Both the position numbers and the translations under genes were made by a program. This document shows positions 26,650-34,870 of a stretch of 64,000 bases of DNA, in pieces. This DNA comes from a virus. The stretch is taken from positions 62,001 through 126,000 of IMG/VR virus record IMGVR_UViG_3300042691_053605; one strand, written 5' to 3'. Under the pieces are notes generated by a model. It was not told the origin of the DNA. It made no database searches and saw only the letters and a program-made list of their open reading frames with translations. Each line of letters opens with the position of its first letter. Position 1 is the stretch's first letter.

Positions 26650-26919
26650 ATGTCTATAGCATCATTTGGCGAATTCAAAAAGACTCTTAACGAAGAAGAG
26701 GAAGGAAAAATGTACTTGCAGGATTTGCAAGAAATTGCTACTTTAGCCACTAAACTTCGTGAAATGATAGATCCTAAAGAAGATCTTGAAGCCTGGATCC
26801 AGGACAAAATAACCATTGCTCATCACAATATGGAAGCAATTCATGGTTATTACAAATCCGAAGAAAAAGGTGGAACCAATTCCACTGCAACTGGCGACGT
26901 CTCAACAACTAGTTTGTAA
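26650..26919 (+). CDS. Small acidic helical protein, late plus-strand island
   Basis: An 89-aa protein of unknown function. It is predominantly helical and acidic (FKKTLNEEEEGKMYLQDLQE), with a Ser/Thr-rich tail. It begins 17 nt after a class 2 promoter and is followed by a 52-aa basic protein. A small virion or scaffold-associated role is a guess from its late promoter. Confidence 0.65.
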   Translation: MSIASFGEFKKTLNEEEEGKMYLQDLQEIATLATKLREMIDPKEDLEAWIQDKITIAHHNMEAIHGYYKSEEKGGTNSTATGDVSTTSL

Positions 26920-26920
26920 T

Positions 26921-27079
26921 ATGAAACGGGTTTTGCGTTTTGGCAGAGATATGATGCCTTCTGTAAAAAAGGAAAAAACAACCTTTTCAAAGAAGCCACG
27001 GCTGTTTAGACGGCTGAAAAAAATTGCAATAAAAATGGAAACTTTAAGAATGCAAAAAGATCTTGAAGACGGTGCTTAA
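26921..27079 (+). CDS. 52-aa highly basic protein
   Basis: Starts MKRVLRFGRDMMPSVKKEKT, one base after the previous stop. It is rich in Lys/Arg with a C-terminal helix RRLKKIAIKMETLRMQKDLE. It overlaps the end of the convergent 149-aa gene by 4 bp. It may bind nucleic acid or pair with the acidic protein encoded just upstream (inference). Confidence 0.6.
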   Translation: MKRVLRFGRDMMPSVKKEKTTFSKKPRLFRRLKKIAIKMETLRMQKDLEDGA

Positions 27080-27525
27080 TCCTCAAGCGGTATATTATGA
27101 ATCCACTTAAACAGGGAACTCTCTAGCATTCTACACTCTACAATATGAATTTTTTTTACAACAGGGAATATTGCAACGCCATTAAATAATTCATAGTAAT
27201 CCTCATCTGCTCCTTCCTCTGTTAAAAATAAGACATCTTGAATGTCTGTATTTTCATTTACGTAAAACACAATAAATCGAATGATATCCTCATTTAGATC
27301 CGGGTTAGAATAGATTATTGAATGCGCGCGATTTGCTTTCGATACGGTTTTAATCTGCTTCTTTATTTCCTCATTTATTAGGAAGCTGGAATACTCGTCA
27401 AGTTCTGACGGGTTATACCCAAGAGATTGTATAATTTCGCTAACTGAAATTACATGTTGCTTCCTCATATTTAAGAAAGCCTTCTTTAACTTATCGCGTT
27501 CTTCCCGAGTGATGTAGAGATTCAT
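27076..27525 (-). CDS. Hypothetical protein
   Basis: A 149-aa protein with no recognised family. The N-terminal half is helical and basic (TREERDKLKKAFLNMRKQHV); the C-terminal half has beta stretches around DIIRFIVFYVNENTDIQDVL. It is the last gene of the unit read from the class 1 promoter at 29511-29537. Confidence 0.55.
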   Translation of the reverse strand: MNLYITREERDKLKKAFLNMRKQHVISVSEIIQSLGYNPSELDEYSSFLINEEIKKQIKTVSKANRAHSIIYSNPDLNEDIIRFIVFYVNENTDIQDVLFLTEEGADEDYYELFNGVAIFPVVKKIHIVECRMLESSLFKWIHNIPLED

Positions 27526-27546
27526 CCTATTGTTTTCTTAATATAT

Positions 27547-27867
27547 TCACGCTTTTCTGCGTGCCTCTCTTTTAGCGAGTTTTTCTGCTCGGGCCTCTTC
27601 TATTTGTTTGTTCTTTTGCAAAATCTCTTCGGCCTGTTCACGAGTGTGCCCAGATTCCATTAAGCTTGCTAATTGTTTTGACCAATTTTCTGCCTCATCA
27701 TTAATTCTTTGATTTTCGGCTTCCTGGATATTTTGCAAATATGTTTGTTTAACATATTCTTTTTTGCGGGCTTTGATAGCCTCGCGTTGTTCAAAAGTCA
27801 TTTGTTTTTCAATTTTGTGAAAACCAAATTGTTTTTCCATCTGACGACGTTCTCTTCTATTTTGCAT
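27547..27867 (-). CDS. Small charged coiled-coil protein
   Basis: A 106-aa protein, almost entirely Lys/Arg/Glu/Gln, with heptad-like helices (EQREAIKARKKEYVKQTYLQ). No catalytic motif. It overlaps the Nudix gene by 11 bp. Function unknown. Confidence 0.6.
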   Translation of the reverse strand: MQNRRERRQMEKQFGFHKIEKQMTFEQREAIKARKKEYVKQTYLQNIQEAENQRINDEAENWSKQLASLMESGHTREQAEEILQKNKQIEEARAEKLAKREARRKA

Positions 27868-28393
27868 TGTTAAAGGATTTTTGATACATAACGTTAAACA
27901 ATCTTAAAAAGGCTCCTAATAGTAGAGTTTCCGAAGACTGTAAAGCCTCCGATACATCTACCATAGTAAGTTCTGAATTGGCCTCTTGATGAGATCCATC
28001 AGGTTGATTATTGCCTTTTTGAATTCCAGTTACATCAACCGCAAAAGCAGGATATTGACGGTCACTATCTTTGCTATCGTGAAAATTTCCAAGGAACACC
28101 CAACGATTTGTATCCGCGGGATCCAATTTGTATCCGCCTTCCTCGTAGAGTTCTCTTACCGCAGCCTCATAGGCATCCGCATCGGAATTATCAATAGTTC
28201 CGGTAATTAGCGTATCTGCGTAATTGGTTTCTCTAAGTGGATTCCACTCTTTCAAAACTCCAATTTTTTCAATAATTCCGCCTTTGCTTACGGTAAACGG
28301 AAGAACTGCAACCGATACCGTTTTTGTGTGTACTCCGTACTTACCGTTTACTTCTACAATATCGAAGTACGGCGTTTCAAATAATTTATTCAT
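27857..28393 (-). CDS. Nudix hydrolase
   Basis: A 178-aa protein from MNKLFETPYF. This start is chosen because its ATG overlaps the previous gene's stop (ATGAATAA). The Nudix box is AYEAAVRELYEEGGY, with the metal-binding REx2EExG core. The family cleaves nucleoside diphosphates linked to another group, such as ADP-ribose, NADH or capped RNA. The long insertion and C-terminal helix do not identify the substrate. A housekeeping or RNA/NAD-processing role during early infection is possible. Confidence 0.8.
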   Translation of the reverse strand: MNKLFETPYFDIVEVNGKYGVHTKTVSVAVLPFTVSKGGIIEKIGVLKEWNPLRETNYADTLITGTIDNSDADAYEAAVRELYEEGGYKLDPADTNRWVFLGNFHDSKDSDRQYPAFAVDVTGIQKGNNQPDGSHQEANSELTMVDVSEALQSSETLLLGAFLRLFNVMYQKSFNNAK

Positions 28394-28919
28394 TTTTTCC
28401 TCTTTTTTTCTTGGTGACTGCATCCACTTTTTGTTTAACTATTAATCTGATTTGATCCATTACGGAATCATTGTTTACCGAGCGTACCAAATAATTTGCG
28501 ATATGAGTGTCGCCTCCATTATATGAATCCACAATAACTTTTATGAGTTCGTCAGATGGCATATCTAAATCCAGAGTAATCTGCATTTTGGTCTTCTTTT
28601 TCTTACTCATTTCCAATAAGTCATATACCGGATTGAGTTCAGCTGGCGGCTGTGTTTTTGCTTCTTTCTTTACCACTTCTTCCTGACGAGGAGCTTTAAC
28701 GGGTTCAGGTTCCGGCAGATACGGTGCTTCCGCTGGATTACTAATAGGAAGAATCCATTCTCCTACTAATTGAGTATTACATTGGCTGCCATCTTCAAAT
28801 ACAAAAAACTCCATGTTATCATCGTTAATTGTAGTCACGGCTGTAACAATTTTCCCCATTTGGTCGCCGCGAACCCATTGGAACATTTGTGGTTTATCCA
28901 TCTTATTATAGTTTAACAT
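28386..28919 (-). CDS. Hypothetical protein with Pro/Glu-rich linker
   Basis: A 177-aa protein taken from MLNYNKMDKPQM. An in-frame extension to 29213 exists but is a shadow of the overlapping gene 28906-29232. An N-terminal beta domain (VTAVTTINDDNMEFFVFEDG) is followed by a Pro/Glu/Lys linker and a C-terminal domain (LDMPSDELIKVIVDSYNGGD) ending in a basic tail. No family was recognised. Confidence 0.6.
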   Translation of the reverse strand: MLNYNKMDKPQMFQWVRGDQMGKIVTAVTTINDDNMEFFVFEDGSQCNTQLVGEWILPISNPAEAPYLPEPEPVKAPRQEEVVKKEAKTQPPAELNPVYDLLEMSKKKKTKMQITLDLDMPSDELIKVIVDSYNGGDTHIANYLVRSVNNDSVMDQIRLIVKQKVDAVTKKKRGKNE

Positions 28920-29232
28920 AACTGTTGTATTCTTTCGTGTACTCATATACCCATTCAGCCGTAATGCCTTGCACAGTCCAACCCAGCATTTCTTCGCGAA
29001 AGTTTTCCAAAAACTCTCTGAAATACTTTCCTGGATCGCCGTTTGACTGATAGGTAAATTGGGAAACTGGGAGCTTAAAGGTGTGCCTGGTGCCTTTAAC
29101 CCGCCAGAATAGGTACTGAGCATTTCCAATGTTTTCATACCCAAATTCGATTGTGAGTGGTTCCCATCCATCGGGTTCAACATGGTATTCTCCTGTGTAA
29201 TCAAGTTCATCAAAATTCTTATGAAACGGCAT
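28906..29232 (-). CDS. Hypothetical protein
   Basis: A 108-aa protein from MPFHKNFDELDY. Its start overlaps the previous stop (ATGCCGTTTCATAA) and its end overlaps the next start by 14 bp, typical coupling for this phage. The content (GWEPLTIEFGYENIGNAQYL, FRVKG-type beta strands) suggests a small beta-rich domain. This reading is preferred over the alternative frame because of composition and overlaps. Confidence 0.6.
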   Translation of the reverse strand: MPFHKNFDELDYTGEYHVEPDGWEPLTIEFGYENIGNAQYLFWRVKGTRHTFKLPVSQFTYQSNGDPGKYFREFLENFREEMLGWTVQGITAEWVYEYTKEYNSYVKL

Positions 29233-29491
29233 TTTCTTCTGAAGATTTCTTAACGTGTTCTTCCTCAAGTGCTTTTAGCATCATTTCCATAATATCACCG
29301 ATTCCTGAATTGTGGTTTTCTGCCATTGCCTCGATATCCTGTCTCATCATTCGGATGTTTGCAAGACCTTTTTCTCCGTGATTAATTTGAATAATCACAC
29401 TATCCCAATCGGAATACGCTTTGTTTTTAAGTGCTTCTTGTTTAAGATCAAACTCAGCCTTTTCCTCTTCGAATGTTTTCTTTTTAGCCAT
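29219..29491 (-). CDS. Small helical protein, early
   Basis: A 90-aa protein from MAKKKTFEEEKAEF. Upstream in-frame starts are rejected because the class 1 promoter at 29511-29537 lies between them and this ATG. It is highly charged and helical (AEFDLKQEALKNKAYSDWD) with an acidic C-terminus. First gene of a small early unit. Function unknown. Confidence 0.6.
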   Translation of the reverse strand: MAKKKTFEEEKAEFDLKQEALKNKAYSDWDSVIIQINHGEKGLANIRMMRQDIEAMAENHNSGIGDIMEMMLKALEEEHVKKSSEENAVS

Positions 29492-29510
29492 AGTAGTATG
29501 TTTACTATAT

Positions 29511-29537
29511 TTATATTCGCTCATAGAAAAAAGTTTC
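29511..29537 (-). promoter_or_regulatory. Class 1 promoter for the 29.5-27.1 kb unit
   Basis: GAAACTTTTTTC followed by GCGAATATAA on the minus strand, with the exact 27-nt block length. The ATG (29491) is ~20 nt downstream. Confidence 0.65.
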
Positions 29538-29544
29538 AGGGCAT

Positions 29545-29579
29545 AAAAAAGCCTTGAACACTGGTAAAAGTTCAAGGCT
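29545..29579 (-). terminator. Rho-independent terminator after the CTS-tagged nuclease-like gene
   Basis: Minus strand: AGCCTTGAAC stem, 10-nt loop, GTTCAAGGCT, then TTTTTT. It separates the 29600-30427 transcript from the class 1 promoter just downstream. Confidence 0.8.
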
Positions 29580-29599
29580 AAGATTAGTGACCTTAGTTT

Positions 29600-30427
29600 T
29601 TATAGCTTTACTTCTGGCTTAATAACCCCACTTGTATATGCGCCAATAAAAATTTCATTTTTTTGCACATTTTTAATTGCAATAATTTCGCCATCTTTAG
29701 CAGGCTGTTGGTTATTTCGTATGAATATAATCGGATGATTTTTGAAGTAGTTTTCGTATGCGACTTCTTGAAACTTTGCTTCAAGATTAGACCATCCTTG
29801 AGGATCATTTCTTTTAATAACATCAATATCGCCTTTATTAAATTCTTTGGTCTTTTTAATACCGTTTTTGTCAAGTAGATCTGCAAATTCTTGAATAATT
29901 GGCATCACCTTATCGGGAAATGTTCCGCCCATCTTAAAATTTGAAGCAACATTAGCGGAAGAAACATATACCGCTTTCAGCTCATAAGTAGTACCGCCTG
30001 ATGAAATATCAGCGCCTGCACTACTGCCACCGCCGATAACAGCATCATTAACCAAAAAGTAAATTAAAACTTCGCCAGGACCAATTCCACCAACTTTATA
30101 TTTGAAAAGATTTGTAAATCCTTGCGCGTTCTCAGATCTCAATTCCCCGATTAATTTATTTATGCCAGCCATATCTACTGATCCCAATGTTGTACTTAAA
30201 TCAAACTTTGGAAAAAAGTACTTTTTGAAAAGATACTGAATTGCTTTTTTGTAAGTAACAGTTTTGAAGTCTGCCTCTGTAAGATTAAATCCAGAAACTT
30301 TTTCTGCTCGCGCTAAAAATTTCATATCCTCTTCACCAAGTTCAAGATTTTCAAGAATACCGCGAAAGTACTCTTCACGATTTGCTTCTTCGGTAATAAT
30401 GAAATTTTTGTAATCAAGTAAGCTCAT
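29600..30427 (-). CDS. CTS-tagged protein with PD-(D/E)xK-like nuclease motifs
   Basis: A 275-aa protein. The N-terminus MSLLDYKNFIITEEA resembles the T4-type capsid-targeting signal with an I-T-E cleavage site near residue 13. Residues ~113-155 read GIGPGEVLIYFLV (Glu119), then GADISSGGTTYELKAVYV, giving Asp140 and Glu149-x-Lys151 in the spacing of PD-(D/E)xK nucleases. This could be a DNA-cleaving enzyme carried in the capsid and injected, for example to attack host DNA or competing elements. The fold call rests on short motifs. It has its own upstream AT-rich region and its own terminator. Confidence 0.55.
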   Translation of the reverse strand: MSLLDYKNFIITEEANREEYFRGILENLELGEEDMKFLARAEKVSGFNLTEADFKTVTYKKAIQYLFKKYFFPKFDLSTTLGSVDMAGINKLIGELRSENAQGFTNLFKYKVGGIGPGEVLIYFLVNDAVIGGGSSAGADISSGGTTYELKAVYVSSANVASNFKMGGTFPDKVMPIIQEFADLLDKNGIKKTKEFNKGDIDVIKRNDPQGWSNLEAKFQEVAYENYFKNHPIIFIRNNQQPAKDGEIIAIKNVQKNEIFIGAYTSGVIKPEVKL

Positions 30428-30465
30428 TCTGCGGTTGTCTTTTTTTCTTTTTATATTATCCTTAA

Positions 30466-30497
30466 CACAAATAAAGAGTGATCACTACGATCACTCT
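30466..30497 (-). terminator. Terminator at the end of the ~10-kb late operon
   Basis: Minus strand: AGAGTGATC, loop, GATCACTCT, then TTTATTTG. The upstream arm includes the stop codon of the 72-aa gene. Confidence 0.65.
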
Positions 30498-30709
30498 ATA
30501 ACTATCTCGGGTCCACCGATGTACTCTACAATACCGCTTTTTGAAACGGATCTAATTTCATAATCAAAGGTGGTTCCTCTAAATTTTTCTCGTACTTTTG
30601 CCTGAGACTCTTCAATTGTCTCTGCATTTACAAGATAAGTTTCTGTAATGGTACGAACTTTACCATCATCATCGTAACTTGTTTTTACTCTTACTGTCCA
30701 GTGAGCCAT
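30491..30709 (-). CDS. Small hypothetical protein, last gene of the late operon
   Basis: A 72-aa protein: MAHWTVRVKTSYDDDGKVRT onward, probably a small alpha/beta fold (YLVNAETIEESQAKVREKFR). No family was recognised. It ends inside the terminator hairpin. Confidence 0.6.
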   Translation of the reverse strand: MAHWTVRVKTSYDDDGKVRTITETYLVNAETIEESQAKVREKFRGTTFDYEIRSVSKSGIVEYIGGPEIVIE

Positions 30710-30739
30710 ATTATTGTGTTTTAAGGGTTGTCTGTTTAT

Positions 30740-31609
30740 TTATCCTTGCAAGAGATTGTTTTCAAAAATGATATTGCAAATTTCTCGTGATATCTGTGTA
30801 TCGGAAGGATAATGAATTCCGGTAACTTCTCGGCTGCGTGCTACTCTTTCTCCCAAATCTTTTAATTCCTTTTTAATCTTGGGATATTTTCTTGAGTAAT
30901 ACTCACTCATTACAAATCCGGTTAGCGCATGACCGCTGGGATACGCCGCAGTCATTGCATCTGTTCTGATTAGCGGATAAAGAGGATAGTTGCAACATTT
31001 TGCTAATTGATAAGGCCTTGGGCGATTGATTATGTCTTTTAGAAAATAGAGAATTCCATCTGGCTGAGAGTCAATTCGGAAATACCCACCCATATCTTCC
31101 TCATAGCCGTTTTCTTTTAAGAGATCAATAAAAGACTGCGCTAAATTACTCACATCATCTACATATCTTGCAAAAGTTATCTCCTCAGCGGTGGCTTCTG
31201 CTGTAAGTTTAACCAGGGTTTCTAAATCCTTTTTTGTGGTTTCACTATCATTGGCAGGAGCGGTTGCACGCATTCTTTCGCAAATACCTTTTTCAATAAA
31301 CCAGTTCTTAATCGGATCGTCAGCCTTTTGTGAAATTTCAAAAAGTTCCATTGGAGGATTTCCGTATTGCACAGAATTAACATCGATACCCTCATCAGTA
31401 ACTCCCATTTGAGCCTCATAGAGATCGGTTTTCTTCTTCTTGCCTTTATCCGGCCCACCCTCATGCGGAATCATACCTTGTGCAATTAGAGAAGTTCTAA
31501 CGCCAAACGGTATTTCCTTTCCGTCCTCGTATTCTTTTTTGTACTTTTGTAAAGTTTCATCTGAATACGGAGATTCTTTCTCTGTTATGAATTCTTTGTA
31601 GTTTTTCAT
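30740..31609 (-). CDS. CTS-tagged PAP2-family phosphatase, putative injected enzyme
   Basis: A 289-aa protein. It begins MKNYKEFITEK, nearly the T4 signal MKTYQEFIAEA, predicting cleavage after I-T-E at residue 10. The catalytic signature is complete: K191-x6-R198-P, P224-S-G-H227, and S259-R-x5-H266-x3-D270, the PAP2/haloperoxidase-type acid phosphatase active site. No transmembrane helices are seen, so it should be soluble, unlike lipid PAP2 enzymes. The substrate could be nucleotides, sugar phosphates or lipid phosphates. Its place next to the lysis and other CTS-tagged genes suggests a packaged enzyme delivered with the DNA (inference). Confidence 0.8.
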   Translation of the reverse strand: MKNYKEFITEKESPYSDETLQKYKKEYEDGKEIPFGVRTSLIAQGMIPHEGGPDKGKKKKTDLYEAQMGVTDEGIDVNSVQYGNPPMELFEISQKADDPIKNWFIEKGICERMRATAPANDSETTKKDLETLVKLTAEATAEEITFARYVDDVSNLAQSFIDLLKENGYEEDMGGYFRIDSQPDGILYFLKDIINRPRPYQLAKCCNYPLYPLIRTDAMTAAYPSGHALTGFVMSEYYSRKYPKIKKELKDLGERVARSREVTGIHYPSDTQISREICNIIFENNLLQG

Positions 31610-31902
31610 TTATCAAGTAGGTCTTCTCTACCAAGTTGTTTGTAAACCTCTTGGCGGGTTTTTTCCATTTTTTCTGCGTACTCGGGATCGGATTTGCGGT
31701 TAAACACAATTTGTTGTGTAAGACTTCCGCTAATCTTTTTTAAGTCTTTTTTGCGTGTTTTAATCAGCCAGGCTGCAAGATCTTTAATACTTAAATCACG
31801 AAAACGGCCTTCTGCATCCGGAGCATCACTGTCTTTCCAATCTGGAGCGTTAGCAGGTTTTTTCTCTGCTAACCAACTTTCATATAGTTTTACGTACATC
31901 AT
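31606..31902 (-). CDS. Small CTS-tagged protein
   Basis: A 98-aa protein. The N-terminus MMYVKLYESWLAEKK carries an L-A-E site near residue 13. The remainder is basic and helical (LAAWLIKTRKKDLKKISGSL), so DNA binding inside the capsid is plausible. It overlaps both CTS-tagged neighbours by 4 bp. Confidence 0.6.
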   Translation of the reverse strand: MMYVKLYESWLAEKKPANAPDWKDSDAPDAEGRFRDLSIKDLAAWLIKTRKKDLKKISGSLTQQIVFNRKSDPEYAEKMEKTRQEVYKQLGREDLLDK

Positions 31903-32444
31903 TTAGGTATTCCGATAAGAACTTTTGTTTTCATTGGACCGCCGGTGAGTTTTCTGTCGTAACTGCCATCAGGATTCATTTTGATATCCTTGTTTAGCAC
32001 TTTACGAATTTCTTTCTCATCTTTGATATGGGTCAACCCAAATTTTTGTGCAAGATCTGGATCAACCTCGGCGTAAAAGCCTCTGGTTTTCATCAGTTCA
32101 ATCATTTTTAGTACTGCATCCTTCTTTGCCTGTGTACCACCGTCCTGACCCATTACAGTCATTTTTACTCCATGCGGTGTTGGTTTACCACCAAGTACTA
32201 CATCCGCGTCAGGATCGGTATCAACATCTTTTGCAATCCAATAAGTAACATCAGAACCTTTAAGATCTGAACCTTTTTTGAATTCCACGTTTCCGCCTTT
32301 ACCTGCATACGCCTTATTAATAAGATCCACAATTTCATCAGCGTAATCCAGCAGCTCTGATTGCGGTATATCCACAAATATTTGTTTAGGATGTGCATCC
32401 GCAAAACTTTCAGCTAGCCAAGAGGCATAATTTAGAATTTTCAT
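31899..32444 (-). CDS. CTS-tagged protein, GNAT-like alpha/beta fold candidate
   Basis: A 181-aa protein. The N-terminus MKILNYASWLAESFAD carries an L-A-E site near residue 12. The body (LDYADEIVDLINKAYAGKGG, TYWIAKDVDTDPDADVVLGG, KMTVMGQDGGTQAKKDAVLK) resembles an acetyltransferase-like phage family I recall from large myoviruses, but no acetyl-CoA loop can be asserted. Function unknown; packaging is inferred from the tag and its location among CTS-tagged genes. Confidence 0.55.
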   Translation of the reverse strand: MKILNYASWLAESFADAHPKQIFVDIPQSELLDYADEIVDLINKAYAGKGGNVEFKKGSDLKGSDVTYWIAKDVDTDPDADVVLGGKPTPHGVKMTVMGQDGGTQAKKDAVLKMIELMKTRGFYAEVDPDLAQKFGLTHIKDEKEIRKVLNKDIKMNPDGSYDRKLTGGPMKTKVLIGIPK

Positions 32445-32451
32445 ACCTTAT

Positions 32452-33060
32452 TTATCTTGGAGTAGTAATGTCCTTAGACTCTAGCAGAGTATATGTAAAT
32501 GAGTTGCCCCACAGATTTTTTGCGGATCTGCAAATTTCCATAAAGGTGTAAAAGTCTTTTTTCCTCTTAAACACTTGGCAGCCTTCTGACCAGTTTTCTA
32601 CATAGGTTGAATCTTCACCAGCATGATGGATATTAATTCCAAACCCGGTTCCTTCGTCATATAAAGTGCCATCAAATACCATATCGCGGTCAGAATCCCG
32701 GTAAACTTTAAGAAGACCTTTTTGACGCAGGGCTTCATAGTTTTTATGTGGACCTATCATATGAGAGCCAGGGTACTGACCCGGAATTAACCGGGCCACA
32801 CCTTGACGATTTCCATATTCCATGACACCTTTTTTCCCAGGATCTGTGGTAATAATCCACTCATGGTATTTCCACACTTCATTAATTTTGTACACAAGAC
32901 ACATTCTGTCGTCAAACAAATTCGTTACCGCATTTCCTACATCACTATTCCGAACTCCTACTATATTAAGATTGTAATTTCCTTCGTCAAACCAACGGTA
33001 GCCTTTTGACTTTACCGTGGCCTCAATTTGCCCGTGTGTCCAATTCATTGAAGTTTCCAT
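32452..33060 (-). CDS. L,D-transpeptidase/murein-acting-like protein
   Basis: A 202-aa protein next to the endolysin. The key stretch is INIHHAGED, then NWSEGCQVF, with His-His and an S-x-G-C motif reminiscent of YkuD-type catalytic His and Cys. The first third (AVARLIPGQYPGSHM and nearby) has no clear match. It might modify or cut peptidoglycan cross-links to assist lysis. The family assignment is tentative. It overlaps the endolysin gene by one base. Confidence 0.5.
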   Translation of the reverse strand: METSMNWTHGQIEATVKSKGYRWFDEGNYNLNIVGVRNSDVGNAVTNLFDDRMCLVYKINEVWKYHEWIITTDPGKKGVMEYGNRQGVARLIPGQYPGSHMIGPHKNYEALRQKGLLKVYRDSDRDMVFDGTLYDEGTGFGINIHHAGEDSTYVENWSEGCQVFKRKKDFYTFMEICRSAKNLWGNSFTYTLLESKDITTPR

Positions 33061-33896
33061 TATTTTAGAAGCGCGTAATACTCTTTGAAATGCTTAATGC
33101 GGTCAGCCAATCCAATGGTTCCACCGTTAACTCTTTTAGTTACCGCTGTTACTGTTGCGTCATCCGCGCCTTTATCACAAATACTCCACAATTTGTTGGA
33201 ATCAAAGAAAAAAGCAGCAGAAGCCAGCGCATATTTAGAAGCAACTAAATCAGGAGCGGCTACGCAGTCTTCTCCAATAAACTTAGTAAAGGCAGTATAG
33301 TTACTTTTACCAGTCAATTGGATATATCCACGACCGCGGTAGTTCCAACCATCTTTGGAAGCCTCGTCTCCGTTACCCATACGGCTTGCGTATACTCGAG
33401 CGGCAATTTTTTCCGGTTGACGAGCATAAGAGGCGGAAAGATCTCCAGGAAAGTATTTTCCAAAAATCTTCTTTAGCCCATCTGCACTGTAATTAAGATT
33501 TTCAGCAACCGCCTTAAATCCTCCACTTTCATGTCCACACTGGGCTAAGAAATGTGCAAGTCTAAGACTGTTAGTGATATTAAATTTTGCAGCAGTGTCA
33601 GGAATTTGAGCAAGTACAGCGTCAGGAATATGTCCTTTTAATTTGTCTAACTTAAATCCGGAAGCTGATGGAGCAGCCGCAACTGGAGCCGCTGTTTCAG
33701 CAACATGAACTGCGCCAAGACCCATACGTTCCCATGTGGCGTTACCAACAATACCGTCAGCAGACAATCCGTGTTTTTCTTGCCATATCTTTACAGCAGC
33801 CTCGGTGCCAGGACCGAAAGCTCCATCATCAGCAAGTCCTAAAAATCTTTGAAGAGACTTTACCTCTTCGCCAGATGATCCTTTTTTCAATAACAT
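33060..33896 (-). CDS. Endolysin: peptidoglycan-binding domain plus GH19 catalytic domain
   Basis: A 278-aa lysin. Residues 1-60 are a PG_binding_1 repeat (EEVKSLQRFLGLADDGAFGP), then an Ala/Pro linker (about 62-80). The GH19 chitinase-like domain follows: AHFLAQCGHESGGF with the catalytic acid Glu123 and a second acid near Glu132, and YRGRGYIQLTGKSNY. The enzyme hydrolyses the glycan strand of host peptidoglycan. No signal peptide is seen, so a holin is needed; two membrane-protein genes lie just upstream in the same operon. Confidence 0.9.
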   Translation of the reverse strand: MLLKKGSSGEEVKSLQRFLGLADDGAFGPGTEAAVKIWQEKHGLSADGIVGNATWERMGLGAVHVAETAAPVAAAPSASGFKLDKLKGHIPDAVLAQIPDTAAKFNITNSLRLAHFLAQCGHESGGFKAVAENLNYSADGLKKIFGKYFPGDLSASYARQPEKIAARVYASRMGNGDEASKDGWNYRGRGYIQLTGKSNYTAFTKFIGEDCVAAPDLVASKYALASAAFFFDSNKLWSICDKGADDATVTAVTKRVNGGTIGLADRIKHFKEYYALLK

Positions 33897-33911
33897 ATTT
33901 GATTGTTTATT

Positions 33912-34280
33912 TTAGCATTCACAAGGTTCTTGACCACAATTAGGGCAAGTAGAATCAACAGAAACCACTTCAGCAGCCTCCTCCTTTTTTACCGGTGTGG
34001 TGGCCTGATTAATATCCTTTTTTGCAGCAGTAAACTTATCAACAGATGACAATCCAAGAGTTGCAAATGCCAATAGAGCAACTGCATCTACAAGGTATTG
34101 CGCAGGAGCAATATCTACAGTTGAAAAACTGTTGTGATACATGGTAACGCAAAGTGTAGCAGCACACATAACGCCAACTAGTCTTTTTGATGATGGTACT
34201 CCTTTTTCATCTTTGAAAAGTCCGCCTGACCATTTTTTCAAGTCTTCAAACCATTTTTTGATGTTTTCAAATAGTTTCAT
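33912..34280 (-). CDS. Holin-like membrane protein with Cys-rich C-terminus
   Basis: A 122-aa protein. An amphipathic N-terminus (MKLFENIKKWFEDLKKWSGG) precedes two candidate membrane helices (about 34-50 and 62-82: VGVMCAATLCVTMYHNSF; AVALLAFATLGLSSVD). The cytosolic tail ends CPNCGQEPCEC, a likely zinc or redox-sensitive cluster. Size, topology and adjacency to the endolysin suggest a holin. The Cys cluster could gate it, but this is inference. Confidence 0.6.
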   Translation of the reverse strand: MKLFENIKKWFEDLKKWSGGLFKDEKGVPSSKRLVGVMCAATLCVTMYHNSFSTVDIAPAQYLVDAVALLAFATLGLSSVDKFTAAKKDINQATTPVKKEEAAEVVSVDSTCPNCGQEPCEC

Positions 34281-34297
34281 TGTTTTGTTTTGTTATT

Positions 34298-34870
34298 TTA
34301 TTCCTTCGTCTCACTGGCGTATTTAACACCCATTATCGTTCCCACTATTGAAAAAGCATTTGTAAGAAGTATTCCAAACATATTGCTCCAGGTACTTCCT
34401 ATAATTTGTGTATCTTTATCTGTAATCATAGCAACCGCGTACATTCCTGTGGTAATTACTCCCACGCTTCCAATTACAATCAGTGCAACTTTTACAATTA
34501 AACCCATAAGCTCAAATTGCGATTTTTTCTGTGCAACTTCTAAATCATTTAAAGCTGCATCTTTTGCAGCTTCTGCTTTTTTCTTTGCATCTTCCGCATC
34601 TGATAACGCACTTTTGAGTTCTTCATTTATTCTAACAATCTCTTCTTCGGTTTCCTGTAGCTCACGATTTCTCTCTTGTACCTGTTTAGTAATTTCAAGT
34701 CTTCGTTTGCGTGTTTCCTTATCTTTATCTGTAGATTCTTTTATGTAGGTTGCAAATTCAGTATCGCCAGCATCCGCTTCCAACAACTTAAGAATATTGC
34801 CTTCCAGCGTTATTCTTTTTGTACGTTGTACCTCTAATAGCCAATCTCTTACTGTTTTATCAACTTTCAT
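34298..34870 (-). CDS. Coiled-coil membrane protein, lysis/signalling candidate
   Basis: A 190-aa protein. Residues ~45-125 are a long coiled coil (RLEITKQVQERNRELQETEE). Two membrane helices follow (GLIVKVALIVIGSVGVITTG; NMFGILLTNAFSIVGTIMG). It overlaps the response regulator gene by one base and is 17 nt from the holin-like gene. It could be a second holin/antiholin or a target of the response regulator. No family was recognised. Confidence 0.55.
   Translation of the reverse strand: MKVDKTVRDWLLEVQRTKRITLEGNILKLLEADAGDTEFATYIKESTDKDKETRKRRLEITKQVQERNRELQETEEEIVRINEELKSALSDAEDAKKKAEAAKDAALNDLEVAQKKSQFELMGLIVKVALIVIGSVGVITTGMYAVAMITDKDTQIIGSTWSNMFGILLTNAFSIVGTIMGVKYASETKE

Noticed and set aside
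28920-29213. N-terminal extension of the 28386-28919 gene
   Set aside because: It is out of frame with the better-supported gene 28906-29232, whose start and stop overlap its neighbours in the usual way.
34290-34748. 152-aa plus-strand ORF
   Set aside because: Antisense shadow of the coiled-coil membrane protein gene; Ser/Phe-rich low-complexity translation.
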